Position numbers and translations under genes: made by a program. A DNA stretch of 64,000 nt from Streptacidiphilus sp. PB12-B1b (GTDB lineage Bacteria > Actinomycetota > Actinomycetes > Streptomycetales > Streptomycetaceae), in contig NZ_CP048405.1 in the NCBI RefSeq assembly GCF_014084125.1, forward strand, positions 4,650,001 through 4,714,000, written 5' to 3'. The notes under the pieces are model-generated. The model had not been told where the DNA came from, searched no databases, and worked only from the letters and a program-made list of their open reading frames with translations. Position 1 is the stretch's first letter, and every line of letters starts with the position of its first letter. Of the stretch, positions 17,378 through 25,632 are shown in pieces.

Positions 17378-17859
17378 GGGGGCTGCGCTGGGCCGTCCCG
17401 GCCATGGCCTGGCTGGCCGCGCTCGGCCTCGGCGGCGCCGCCGCGCTCACCCGGCCCGCCGCCGCCCCCGACCGCGCGGTGATCGACCCGGCGGCCACCG
17501 CCGGGGTCGACGCCCAGGTGGACGCCGCGCTGACGCGCATCCTGTCGTACTCGCCGCAGTCCGCGACGGCGACCGCGCTGGCCGCCCGGCGCCTGCTCAG
17601 CGGCGCCGCCTCGACCCAGTACCAGGCGCTGTTCGCCGGGATCCAGGGGCAGATCGGCAGCCAGCGGCTGACCGTGACCACCCGGGTGGTGCACAGCGGC
17701 GTGGTCAGCCTCACCGGGGACCAGGCGCAGCTGCTGGTCTTCGTGGACCAGACCGCCCAGCGGCAGGGCGCCCAGCCGTCCACCGTGGCCGGGCAGTTGT
17801 CCGTCACCGCCCGTCTGGTCGACGGGCATTGGCGCATCAGTGACATGACGCAGCGTTAG
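17374..17859 (+). CDS. Mce-associated protein 2
   Basis: 161 residues, GTG in a GTGA overlap. N-terminal hydrophobic segment (AVPAMAWLAALGLGGAAAL), either an anchor or an uncleaved signal. The outer domain ends with the pattern LLVFVDQTAQR and LVDGHWRISDM, shared with the fourth gene of the set, which suggests duplication. Same inferred role: accessory subunit of the Mce importer. Confidence 0.78.
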   Translation: MRGLRWAVPAMAWLAALGLGGAAALTRPAAAPDRAVIDPAATAGVDAQVDAALTRILSYSPQSATATALAARRLLSGAASTQYQALFAGIQGQIGSQRLTVTTRVVHSGVVSLTGDQAQLLVFVDQTAQRQGAQPSTVAGQLSVTARLVDGHWRISDMTQR

Positions 17860-17867
17860 GAGATGCA

Positions 17868-18374
17868 GTGGCAGCAGCGGTGACGGCGGCGGCCCGGGCC
17901 CTGGCGGTCCTGGCCGCCGGGGCGGCGGCCTGGGGCGGCTGGTCCTGGTACGCGGCCGCCCACGACGGCTCGGCGGCGCTGGCCCGGAGCCGGGACCAGG
18001 TGCTGGCCAGCGGGGAGCAGGCGGTGCAGAACCTCAACACCCTGGACTGGCAGCACGTCAGCGCCGGTCTGAGCACCTGGGACCAGTCCACCACCGGCGG
18101 CCTGCGCACCCAACTGGACCAGGGCAAGGCGGACTTCACCAAGCAGGTGGAGCAGGCCCGTACGGTCACCACGGCCCGGGTGCTGGCGGGCGCGGTGACC
18201 GAGCTGGACACCCGGACCGGTCGGGCGTCGGTGATGGTCGCCCTGCAGATCACGGTCACCACGCCGGGCGGCTCCCCGACGACCAAGCAGAGCAGGCTGC
18301 TCGGTCAGCTCACCCGTACCGCCCAGGGCTGGAAGCTCAGCGACCTGGACCAGGCGTCCGCCACCGACCAGTGA
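17868..18374 (+). CDS. Mce-associated protein 3
   Basis: 168 residues, GTG start with TTAGGAG eight bases upstream. N-terminal membrane helix, then a helical stretch and a terminal beta part (ASVMVALQITVTTPGG, LTRTAQGWKLSDLDQ). It is built like the first Mce-associated protein and like mycobacterial Mas proteins. A gap of 8 bases follows the previous stop, so it is still the same operon. Confidence 0.78.
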   Translation: MAAAVTAAARALAVLAAGAAAWGGWSWYAAAHDGSAALARSRDQVLASGEQAVQNLNTLDWQHVSAGLSTWDQSTTGGLRTQLDQGKADFTKQVEQARTVTTARVLAGAVTELDTRTGRASVMVALQITVTTPGGSPTTKQSRLLGQLTRTAQGWKLSDLDQASATDQ

Positions 18375-18396
18375 ACCGACCGGAGGGCACAGCCGG

Positions 18397-19101
18397 ATGA
18401 CCACCAGCCGTCAGACCATCAACCACCGGCGCCGGGTCGCGGCCAGGCCGACGGCGGGCACGGGCACGGTCGCCTCCCCGCCCGAGCGGCGGAGGCGCGA
18501 GCCCGCCGCACCGCCCGGGCCGCAGCGCCCACGCCGCCGCCCGCTGCGGGCGCTGCGGGCGGCCCTGCGCGCCCTGCCGCGCCCGCGCCGCCCGCTGATC
18601 GCGGTCCTGCTGACGCTGGCCCTCGGCTGCTTCGCCGGGTACGCGCACACCCGCGCCGCCGGGGTGAACGCGGGCCCGGACCACGACAACACCGCGCTCG
18701 CCGACGCCGCCCGGACCAGCCAGGTCAAGGGCAGCGTCACGCAGGCGGTGAGCGCCCTGTTCTCCTACGACTACACCGACCCGGCCCGCACCGACGACGC
18801 CGCCAAGTCCCTGCTCACCGGCTCGGCCGTGCAGCAGTACGCGACCCTGCTGAGCGCGGTGCGCTCCCAGGCGGACCGGCTCAAGCTGGTGCTCACCACC
18901 ACCGTCACCGACTGCGGTGTCGAGCAACTCGACGGCCAACGGGCGCAGTTGCTGGTCTTCGCGGACCAGCGCGACACCACCGCCGGCGCGGGCGCGAGCG
19001 CCGCCTCGGACAGCCAGGAGTCCCCGGCGATGTTCACCGTCTCCACGGTGCTGCGCCACGGCAGTTGGCTGATCAGCTCCATCAACACCTTCACCGAGTG
19101 A
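18397..19101 (+). CDS. Mce-associated protein 4 with an Arg/Pro-rich cytoplasmic tail
   Basis: 234 residues. A very basic, Pro/Arg-rich N-terminal tail of about 65 residues precedes the membrane helix (LIAVLLTLALGCFAGYA). The outside domain holds FSYDYTDP and ends with LVFADQRD and VLRHGSWLISSINTF, the same end pattern as Mce-associated protein 2. It is the last gene of the operon; a new promoter follows at 19181. It may anchor the complex to cytoplasmic partners or anionic lipids, which is inference. Confidence 0.78.
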   Translation: MTTSRQTINHRRRVAARPTAGTGTVASPPERRRREPAAPPGPQRPRRRPLRALRAALRALPRPRRPLIAVLLTLALGCFAGYAHTRAAGVNAGPDHDNTALADAARTSQVKGSVTQAVSALFSYDYTDPARTDDAAKSLLTGSAVQQYATLLSAVRSQADRLKLVLTTTVTDCGVEQLDGQRAQLLVFADQRDTTAGAGASAASDSQESPAMFTVSTVLRHGSWLISSINTFTE

Positions 19102-19180
19102 CCAACACGCTGTCAGATGCCGCACTGGCAAAGCACATTGCTGAAACGCAACCCGCGTAGACGACACGCATAGACAACCC

Positions 19181-19210
19181 TTGACCGGCACCTCGGTCGC
19201 CCCCTACGGT
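19181..19210 (+). promoter_or_regulatory. Candidate promoter of the acid phosphatase gene
   Basis: TTGACC (19181-19186) and TACGGT (19205-19210) with 18 bases between, about 75 bases upstream of the start codon. This is a good match to the -35 and an acceptable -10 of housekeeping promoters. Confidence 0.4.
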
Positions 19211-19286
19211 CTGGGGCACCGAACCCGCCGCACCAGCGCCAGGCGACAAGCGCTCACCGCTCGGCGGCAGAAGGAGCCGGCCAGAC

Positions 19287-20072
19287 ATGCTCGGACGCAC
19301 CGTCAGGAACCATTCGCAGAAGCTCGTCACGCTCGGCGTCGGCGTGGTCGTGGGCGCCCTGGTGGCGGGCGGAGGCTTCGCCGTGGCCGACACCACCGCC
19401 CCGCGCACCGACAAGCAGATCACCAACATGACCACCGAGGTCGCGCAGATCGAGGCGTACTACGGCGACACCGTGGACGCCAACGGCGAGCACTGGCCGT
19501 CGCCGAGCAGCAACTACGCCATCCAGGTGCACGGCATAGAGGCGCAGGCCGAGAAGTACCTGGGCGACCGGGCCCGGCACGACCACGGGGCCCGGAAGGC
19601 CATCGTGCTCGACGTGGACGACACCTCGCTGTCCACCTACAACTACGAGCTGGAGACGACCTTCGTCTACAGCCCGGCCAGCAACGCCGCGTACATCGCC
19701 AGCAAGACCATGCCCGCCGTGTTCGGCATGAACAACCTGGCGCAGTGGGCGCAGCAGCAGGGCTACACGGTCTTCTACATCACCGGCCGCCCGGAGGCGC
19801 AGCGCGGCTACACGGAGGCCAATCTGGCCGCTGTCGGCTTCCCTGCGGCGAGCGACACCGACCTGTTCATGAAGAACACGGCCAACCCGCCCTCGTACCT
19901 GCCCTGCGGCGCGACCTGCACCACCGACCAGTACAAGGCCGACACCCGCGCCCACATCGAGAGCCTGGGCTACGACATCGTCGGCAACTTCGGCGACCAG
20001 TACAGCGACCTCTCCGGCGGCAGCGCCGACCGGGACTTCAAGATCCCGAACCCGATGTACTTCCTGCCCTGA
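19287..20072 (+). CDS. Secreted HAD-family acid phosphatase (class B / plant-type group)
   Basis: 261 residues. N-terminal signal or anchor (VTLGVGVVVGALVAGGGFAVA) with cleavage near residue 34. The HAD motif I is IVLDVDDTSLST (nucleophile Asp in DVDDT, about residue 112), motif II lies in VFYITGRPEAQ, and the C-terminal acidic motif is VGNFGDQYSDLSGG. These fit the HAD acid phosphatase family that hydrolyses phosphomonoesters outside the membrane. The gene has its own promoter and is not part of the Mce operon. Confidence 0.85.
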   Translation: MLGRTVRNHSQKLVTLGVGVVVGALVAGGGFAVADTTAPRTDKQITNMTTEVAQIEAYYGDTVDANGEHWPSPSSNYAIQVHGIEAQAEKYLGDRARHDHGARKAIVLDVDDTSLSTYNYELETTFVYSPASNAAYIASKTMPAVFGMNNLAQWAQQQGYTVFYITGRPEAQRGYTEANLAAVGFPAASDTDLFMKNTANPPSYLPCGATCTTDQYKADTRAHIESLGYDIVGNFGDQYSDLSGGSADRDFKIPNPMYFLP

Positions 20073-20163
20073 GCCGATCCCGCCGTCCTGTGTGCACCGG
20101 TCCCGCCGGAGGACGACCGGCGCGGGCAGGGCGGCGCGAGGTCCCGAATCGGGGACGCCTACC

Positions 20164-21174
20164 ATGTGGGACGTGCCCAATCTGTGGAGTCTCGTCGCGT
20201 CCCGGTACCAGTCGAACGGCGCCACCGTGCGCCGGGCGGCCCTCGCTTCGGTCGTCGCCAGCGTCATCATCGTGGTGGCCGGCGGCGCGGTCCGGCTGAC
20301 CAGCTCCGGGCTCGGCTGCCCGACCTGGCCCGAGTGCACCTCGACCAGCCTGACGCCGACCCCGGCCATGGGCGTCCACGGCGTGATCGAGTTCTCCAAC
20401 CGGATGCTGATCTACGTGCTGTGCGCCGCCGTCGGCTGGCTGATCGTCGCCGCCTCGCTGCAGCGCGACCGCCGCCCCGAGCTGGTCCGGCTGGCCTGGG
20501 CGCAGTTCGGGCTGGTCGTCGCCGAGGCGGTGATGGGCGGTCTGTCGGTGCTGACCAAGCTGAATCCGTTCATGGTGGCCGGGCACTTCCTGCTGGCCAT
20601 GGCGTTCATCGTGGTGACCATCCGCACCTGGGAGCGCGCCCGCGAGGGCGACGGCCTGCCGCGCCCGCTGGTCCCCGGGGCCATCCGCTCCCTGGGCTAC
20701 GCGCTGGCCGGGGCGACGGCGCTGCTGCTGGTCGTCGGCACGGCGGTGACCGGCACCGGGCCGCACTCCGGCGACACCGGCGTGGCCGCCCGGATGCCCT
20801 TCGACTGGGACCGGGTGGCGCAGCTCCACGGCGACCTGGTGTTCCTGGTGTGCGGGCTGACCGTGGCGCTGCTGTTCGCCATCAAGGCGGTGAACGGGCC
20901 GCAGGCCGCCTTCCGGCGCACCGCCGAGCTGGGGGTGCTGCTGGTGCTGCAGGCCGCGGTGGGCTACTGGCAGTACTTCACCGGGCTGCCCGCGTGGCTG
21001 GTCGGCATCCACGTGGCCGGGGCCTGCCTGGTCTGGATCGCCACGCTGCGCATCCCCTTCGCCCTGCGCGAGCGCCCCGCAGCGGACGCCGATGCTGACA
21101 CCGGCGCGGACATCGACAGGGGTGCCGCCGCCCCGGCCGCCGAGGAGCCCCGGCCGCTCGCCGCGCGCCCGTAG
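20164..21174 (+). CDS. ctaA: Heme A synthase (CtaA/Cox15)
   Basis: 336 residues from ATG (MWDVPNLWSLV); the frame stays open 24 codons upstream but without a better start. About eight transmembrane segments. Family marks: GGAVRLTSSGLGCPTWPEC with a cysteine pair region, HGVIEFSNRM, GHFLLAM, LHGDLVFLVCGL and GIHVAGACLVW, giving the four conserved heme-ligating histidines. It oxidises heme O to heme A for the aa3-type cytochrome c oxidase in the cytoplasmic membrane. No ctaB or cox genes lie in the window. Confidence 0.93.
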   Translation: MWDVPNLWSLVASRYQSNGATVRRAALASVVASVIIVVAGGAVRLTSSGLGCPTWPECTSTSLTPTPAMGVHGVIEFSNRMLIYVLCAAVGWLIVAASLQRDRRPELVRLAWAQFGLVVAEAVMGGLSVLTKLNPFMVAGHFLLAMAFIVVTIRTWERAREGDGLPRPLVPGAIRSLGYALAGATALLLVVGTAVTGTGPHSGDTGVAARMPFDWDRVAQLHGDLVFLVCGLTVALLFAIKAVNGPQAAFRRTAELGVLLVLQAAVGYWQYFTGLPAWLVGIHVAGACLVWIATLRIPFALRERPAADADADTGADIDRGAAAPAAEEPRPLAARP

Positions 21175-21215
21175 CCGCCGCGCCCGGCCTAACCAGGGCC
21201 CGGCGGCCCGTACCG

Positions 21216-21893
21216 TCAGCGGTCCTTGCGTCCGAAGATCCGGCGCAGCAGGCCCGGTCGGCGCTGCGCGGGCTGCCCCGGCGGGTCGACGACCACGCTG
21301 CCGCCGACCAGCTCGCCGACGACGGTGATCCGGTGCAGGACCAGCGCCCCGGGCTCCGCGCCCCGCTGGGAGCGGTCCCGGACGCCGCCGCCGCGGATGC
21401 TCAGCCCCATGGTGTCCACCGCATAGCCCGACGGAACGGTGATGCGCAGCGAGCCCCCGCGCATCCGCAGGCGTATCTCGCTCTCGGCGCCGCCGACCAC
21501 GGCGTGGGTGTAGTCGAGCCGCGCCGAGCCGCCGTGCAGCTCCATCTCCAGCCGCTTCGGCACCGGCCAGGCGCCGTCGTACGCGAGGTTGCCGCCGACC
21601 CGCTTCACCCGGACCAGCTCCCGGGGCTGCACCGGGGCCGGGGCCGCGCTGCGGCTCGGGGCGGGTACGCCCGCCCCGGCGCCGGGCAGGTCGGCCAGCA
21701 GCGGCGCGAGGTCGGCGTAGGTACGGGCGGTGAGGGCCGCCTCCAGCCGCTCGTCCAGCTCCTCCATGGTCAGCCGTCCGTCCCCGGCGGCCACCCGCAG
21801 GGCTTCGGCGACCTGGTCGCGGTCCTCGTGGGAGACCCGCAACTCCCCTAATTCCTTGGGGTTCTCGGGTTCCAGCGGCATCGGCAGGCTCAT
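21216..21893 (-). CDS. DUF1707 (SHOCT-like) domain protein with a TTA codon
   Basis: 225 residues from the ATG; a TTG two codons upstream is possible. The DUF1707 motif is clear: LRVSHEDRDQVAEALRVAAG followed by LTMEELDERLEAALTARTYA (about residues 17-60). A Pro/Ala linker then leads to a beta-rich C-terminal domain of the cell-wall-active or DUF4097 kind, ending in a basic tail (RIFGRKDR). Leucine 15 is encoded by TTA (21849-21851), so bldA dependence is likely. Function unknown. Confidence 0.82.
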   Translation of the reverse strand: MSLPMPLEPENPKELGELRVSHEDRDQVAEALRVAAGDGRLTMEELDERLEAALTARTYADLAPLLADLPGAGAGVPAPSRSAAPAPVQPRELVRVKRVGGNLAYDGAWPVPKRLEMELHGGSARLDYTHAVVGGAESEIRLRMRGGSLRITVPSGYAVDTMGLSIRGGGVRDRSQRGAEPGALVLHRITVVGELVGGSVVVDPPGQPAQRRPGLLRRIFGRKDR

Positions 21894-22021
21894 GCCCAAA
21901 ACCCTAGGGCATGAGGGCGGCGGCGGTCATCAGCCGATGCCTCCGGCGCAGCCGTTGACAGCGGCTCCCGGCTGTCCCTAGCGTGGCGGCGCCCGCAGGC
22001 TACCCATCAGTAGGGACCGGT

Positions 22022-23242
22022 ATGAGCCGCCCGTACGACATCGTCCTGTTCGGCGCCACCGGCTTCACCGGCGCCCTCACCGCCGAGTACCTGGCCCGCA
22101 ACCGCCCGCCCGGCTGCCGCTGGGCGCTGGCCGGCCGCAACCGGGCCAAGCTGGCGGCGCTGCGGAGCCGGCTGGCCGCCGTCGATCCGGAGCTGGCCGA
22201 GCTGCCGCTGCTGCTCGCCGACTCCGCCGACCCGGCCGCGCTGCGCACGGTGGCTGCCTCCACCCGGGTGGTGGTCTCCACCGTCGGCCCCTACCTGCGC
22301 CACGGGGAGCCGCTGGTGGCGGCCTGCGCCGAGGAGGGCACCGACTACCTGGACCTGACCGGCGAGCCCGAGTTCGTGGACCTGATGTATCTGCGCCACC
22401 ACGCCCGGGCGCTGGCCACCGGTGCGCGGCTGGTGCACGCCTGCGGCTTCGACTCGGTCCCGCACGATCTGGGCGTGCTGTTCACCGTGGAGCAGCTGGC
22501 GGCGGCGGGGGCGGAGCCCGGCTCCCCCATGGCCGTGCAGGGCTTCGTCCGGGCCTCGGGCACCCTGTCCGGCGGAACCCTGGCCTCCGCGCTGACCGCC
22601 TTCTCCCGCCCGCTGGCCCTGCTGCGGACGGCCAGGCGACGCCGGGCGGCCGAACCGGCACCGGCCGGGCGGCGGATCCGCGCGGTCACCGGGCTGCCGC
22701 GCTGGTCCCGGGCCGCCCGCGCCTGGGTGCTGCCGCTGCCGACCATCGACCCGGCCGTGGTGGCCCGCTCGGCAGCCGCCCTGCCCGGCTACGGCCCGGA
22801 CTTCAGTTACGCCCACCACGCGGCGGTGAAGCGGCTGCCGATCGCCGTGGCCGGGGTCCTCGGCGCGGGCCTGCTGGCGGCGGTCGCGCCCGTCCCGCCG
22901 CTGCGCCGGGCGCTGGCCGCTCTGCGCGCCCCGGGCGAGGGCCCGGACGCCGAGCAGCGGGCCCGGAGCTGGTTCACCGTCAGGTTCGTCGGCGTCAGCG
23001 GCGGTCGGCGGGTGGTCACCGAGGTGTCCGGGGGCGACCCCGGGTACGGCGAGACGGCGGCCATGCTGGCCGAGTCCGCCCTGTGCCTGGCCTTCGACCC
23101 GCTGCCGCCGACGGCGGGCCAGGTGACCACCGCGCAGGCCCTCGGCTCCGCCCTGATCGACCGGTTGACCGCCCACGGCCTGCGGTTCGCCGTCCTGGAC
23201 GGCCCGGTCACCGGCGCCCCCGGCGACCGGCGCGGGGCCTGA
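22022..23242 (+). CDS. Saccharopine-dehydrogenase-like / trans-acting enoyl reductase family protein
   Basis: 406 residues from the ATG (MSRPYDIVLFGATG). The N-terminal Rossmann fold has GATGFTGALTAEYLA (about 9-23), with the dinucleotide-binding glycines, and later STVGPYLRHGEPLV and HACGFDSVPHDLGV. The family includes mycobacterial trans-acting enoyl reductases of lipid synthesis (Rv2953 type) and many uncharacterised oxidoreductases. It should reduce an acyl or polyketide-like substrate with NAD(P)H; the substrate is unknown. Its 3' end merges with an 11-bp tandem repeat. Confidence 0.85.
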   Translation: MSRPYDIVLFGATGFTGALTAEYLARNRPPGCRWALAGRNRAKLAALRSRLAAVDPELAELPLLLADSADPAALRTVAASTRVVVSTVGPYLRHGEPLVAACAEEGTDYLDLTGEPEFVDLMYLRHHARALATGARLVHACGFDSVPHDLGVLFTVEQLAAAGAEPGSPMAVQGFVRASGTLSGGTLASALTAFSRPLALLRTARRRRAAEPAPAGRRIRAVTGLPRWSRAARAWVLPLPTIDPAVVARSAAALPGYGPDFSYAHHAAVKRLPIAVAGVLGAGLLAAVAPVPPLRRALAALRAPGEGPDAEQRARSWFTVRFVGVSGGRRVVTEVSGGDPGYGETAAMLAESALCLAFDPLPPTAGQVTTAQALGSALIDRLTAHGLRFAVLDGPVTGAPGDRRGA

Positions 23243-23287
23243 GCCGGGCCTGAGCCGGGCCTGAGCGATGCCTGAGCTGGGCCTGAC
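23235..23287. repeat. 11-bp tandem repeat overlapping the stop of the reductase gene
   Basis: Five consecutive copies of an 11-base unit, GGGCCTGAGCC, run from 23235 to 23287; the first two are exact, the third differs in its last base, and the fourth and fifth have a few changes. The first copy contains the TGA stop of the upstream gene. Each unit repeats the in-phase word GCCTGAG about once per helical turn. Confidence 0.7.
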
Positions 23288-23531
23288 AGCGCGTCCGGTG
23301 CCGCGTTTCCGGGCCGACGGCAAGTCAGTACGTCCACGACACACATCGGCAGCACGCGCTTAACATTCACCGGGCACTGTGGAGCACATCGGCGAGCAGC
23401 CGAGGTCGGTGGCGGTGGGGTCCGGAGCGGTTCCCGGGGCCCGTGGTCACCGGCGGGACGCCCGGACAGCCCCTGGCCGGACGGTCGTCCCGGCCGCGGA
23501 CAGCGCCGCCGTCCCGCCCTGTGGTCCCCCC

Positions 23532-23855
23532 TCACGACAACGGGGGCTGCGGGGGTGGCAGCTCCGCGGCACCGCGCTCCGCGTTCCCGGGTGGGGGACA
23601 CGGCGGAGCGGCAGCGTAGGGGCCGGTCCGGGTGGGACCGGCCCCGATGCTGTGCTGCACCCACACCGCCCGGCGGAACCGGGGCTTCTCGGCCAGCCGC
23701 TCCCACTGCGGGTCCGGACGCCCGGGCACGGTCCGGCCGGCTTGCTGCCACTGCGCGGCCAACGCGTCGAACAGTGGCGTCGGCGCCTGAAGCAACGTTT
23801 CTGCAGGGTTGCGCACCGCTCCCACGGACCGATGCGGCCGGATGTCCACGTCCAT
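23532..23855 (-). CDS. Hypothetical protein, 107 residues
   Basis: Proposed gene in an otherwise unexplained 830-base stretch. Reading the minus strand from ATG at 23855 gives MDVDIRPHRSVGAV, then FDALAAQWQQAGRTVPGRP and WERLAEKPRFRRAVW, ending PPPQPPLS. Third codon positions are mostly G or C and the residue composition is protein-like, unlike the overlapping plus-strand frames, which are full of Arg, Gly and Pro. A weak CAGGAC precedes the start. No family is recognised. The flanks 23288-23531 and 23856-24076 show nothing else. Confidence 0.45.
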   Translation of the reverse strand: MDVDIRPHRSVGAVRNPAETLLQAPTPLFDALAAQWQQAGRTVPGRPDPQWERLAEKPRFRRAVWVQHSIGAGPTRTGPYAAAPPCPPPGNAERGAAELPPPQPPLS

Positions 23856-24076
23856 GTCCTGGGCAACGAGCCCGGCCCGGCGGCGGGGACGGCGGCCGGG
23901 CCGGGTGCGCCCGAACGGATGACACCCGGCGGCGCGGCCGGGGCGCGGGGCCCGGTCCGGGCCCGGCTCCCGCGCGCGGTGGCTACGGTGGGCCGAGCGG
24001 CGCAGGCCGACGGCCCGACGCACCGGCCCGACCGCCGCCACTCCCCTGTCGCATCACCGTCACCCGAGGTCGGACC

Positions 24077-24496
24077 ATGAGCCTGAGCATCCGCAACCAG
24101 ATCCCCGGCACCGTCACCGCGGTCACGCCCGGCGAGGTGATGGCCACCGTGCGGACCCGGCTGGTCGGCGGGCAGGACATCACCTCGGCGATCACCCTGG
24201 AGTCGGTGCAGGAGCTGGGCCTGGCCGAGGGCGTTCAGGTCCGCGCCATGGTGAAGTCCACCGAGGTCTCCCTGGCCACCGGGCCGGTCAAGGGCCTGAG
24301 CATCCGCAACCAGCTCCCCGGCACGATCACCGCCGTCGCCACCGGCGCGGCCATGGCCACCGTCAAGGTCACCATCGACGGCGGCGAGCTCACCGCGGCG
24401 ATCACCAGGGAGGCGGTCACCGACCTGGGGCTGGCGCCGGGCATGCCGGTGGTCGCCCTGATCAAGTCCACCGAGGTGGCTCTGGCGACGCCCTGA
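24077..24496 (+). CDS. Tandem Mop-domain (TOBE) molybdate-binding protein, molbindin-like
   Basis: 139 residues made of two Mop domains. Each starts SIRNQ(I/L)PGT(V/I)TAV (residues 4-16 and about 74-86) and ends with VKSTEV or IKSTEV. Stand-alone double-Mop proteins bind molybdate or tungstate oxyanions in the cytoplasm as a store or buffer. There is no ModABC transporter nearby. The near-identical repeats show internal duplication. Confidence 0.9.
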   Translation: MSLSIRNQIPGTVTAVTPGEVMATVRTRLVGGQDITSAITLESVQELGLAEGVQVRAMVKSTEVSLATGPVKGLSIRNQLPGTITAVATGAAMATVKVTIDGGELTAAITREAVTDLGLAPGMPVVALIKSTEVALATP

Positions 24497-24643
24497 CCCC
24501 GGGCGGCGGTGATCCTTCGGCGCGAGGGTTGCCGACGAGATGATCGGACAATCTCATCCAGGACGCCCCTGTCCGGCGTCCGTCTCATCATCCCTTGAGA
24601 TGCTTCTGAGGCGGTTGTCAGACCCCCCTGCCAAGCTGTGGCC

Positions 24644-24856
24644 ATGGACGATCATGGCATCTGGGGCGGCCCGACCGAGGGCGCGCTGGCACTGCTTCTG
24701 ACGACCGGGTGGATCGACATCCACCCCGGTTCCCTGCGGATCGAGGAGACCCCCTCCGGCCGCGTCTTCCGAGCCCTCGACCTGGACGGGCACCCGGTCC
24801 GGGGGGCGCTCGTCAACGTCTTCAAGATCCGCGGGGCCTCCGCCCTGGCGGCCTGA
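24644..24856 (+). CDS. Small hypothetical protein, 70 residues
   Basis: The ATG at 24644 gives MDDHGIWGGPTEGALALLL, then TTGWIDIHPGSLRIEE and a C-terminal end VNVFKIRGASALAA. Codons are strongly G/C-ending throughout, supporting a real gene. No domain, signal peptide or membrane segment was found. The 140 bases upstream contain repeated GAGATGAT/TCTCATC words that may be regulatory. Confidence 0.55.
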   Translation: MDDHGIWGGPTEGALALLLTTGWIDIHPGSLRIEETPSGRVFRALDLDGHPVRGALVNVFKIRGASALAA

Positions 24857-24892
24857 CCGGCCGTCAGCGGCCCCGCGCGGCTCCGGCGCCGC

Positions 24893-25294
24893 TCACAGCG
24901 GGGAGAAAACGGCGTCCGGCGGGGCGTCCTCCGGGTAGACGGTGAAGCTCAGTTGCCTGGTCTGCTCGGAGGGTGTGGTCTCGCCGCAGCGGAACGACGC
25001 GTGGATCAGCGCGTGCAACCGGTCGGCCGCGGCCGCCTCGCCGGTCAGCACGACGTGGACGCTGCCCGCGCCGGAGGGCGCCAGTCGGCGCGGTTGCGGG
25101 TGGGGCTTGGCGCGGCCCGTCTCAATCAGGTACATGTCGGTGTGGGCCAGGCCGGGCTTGGGCGTCACCCGGCTGTGCTCCACGGTGGCCGCCCGCCAGT
25201 CGTACACCTGGGTGATGGCGTCGATGAGCGCCCCGTTGGCCGCGGGCCAACCCGTCGCCGACAGCCTCACCAGCGTGCTCGCCGCTGACGCCAT
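24893..25294 (-). CDS. Hypothetical protein, 133 residues
   Basis: The chosen start (MASAASTLVRLSATG) has GGAGG 8 bases upstream; the frame is open further but unlike protein. A compact soluble sequence with ITQVYDWRAATVEHSRVTP, a middle AGSVHVVLTGEAAAADRLHA and the end FTVYPEDAPPDAV. No known family. It is convergent with the small 70-residue gene. Confidence 0.65.
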   Translation of the reverse strand: MASAASTLVRLSATGWPAANGALIDAITQVYDWRAATVEHSRVTPKPGLAHTDMYLIETGRAKPHPQPRRLAPSGAGSVHVVLTGEAAAADRLHALIHASFRCGETTPSEQTRQLSFTVYPEDAPPDAVFSPL

Positions 25295-25316
25295 GGACCC
25301 GCCTCCGCTCCTCGGC

Positions 25317-25344
25317 CCACTCCGGTCGGTCCACTCCGGTCGGT
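25317..25344. repeat. Perfect 14-bp tandem duplication
   Basis: CCACTCCGGTCGGT occurs twice back to back. It lies just upstream of the minus-strand hypothetical gene, inside the 338-base gap (25295-25632) before the CoA-transferase gene. It could be a duplicated operator or a replication slip. The rest of the gap shows no gene; a GATACC near 25470 may be a -10 for the rightward gene. Confidence 0.6.
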
Positions 25345-25632
25345 TACTCCAGGGTGCACGCGCGGCCGTCGCCCCGCACCCGGAGCGGGCCGCCGGGCCG
25401 TCGGCGCGCATCGGTGGCGGCAGTTGCCGGGCCGTGCGCACCGGCACTGGTCCGACCGTGTGACGGCGACGATACCGAGGCGCTACGGCGGCGGCCGAGA
25501 CTCGACAACCGAGGAGAGACCGACATCCCGACGGCATGCGCTGCCTCCTGCCTGTCCGCAGGCTTTCGACGGGTGACGCTGGACCGCGCGGCCGCGGGCC
25601 CGTGCACACCACGTCCCAGGAGGACTCGCGTG

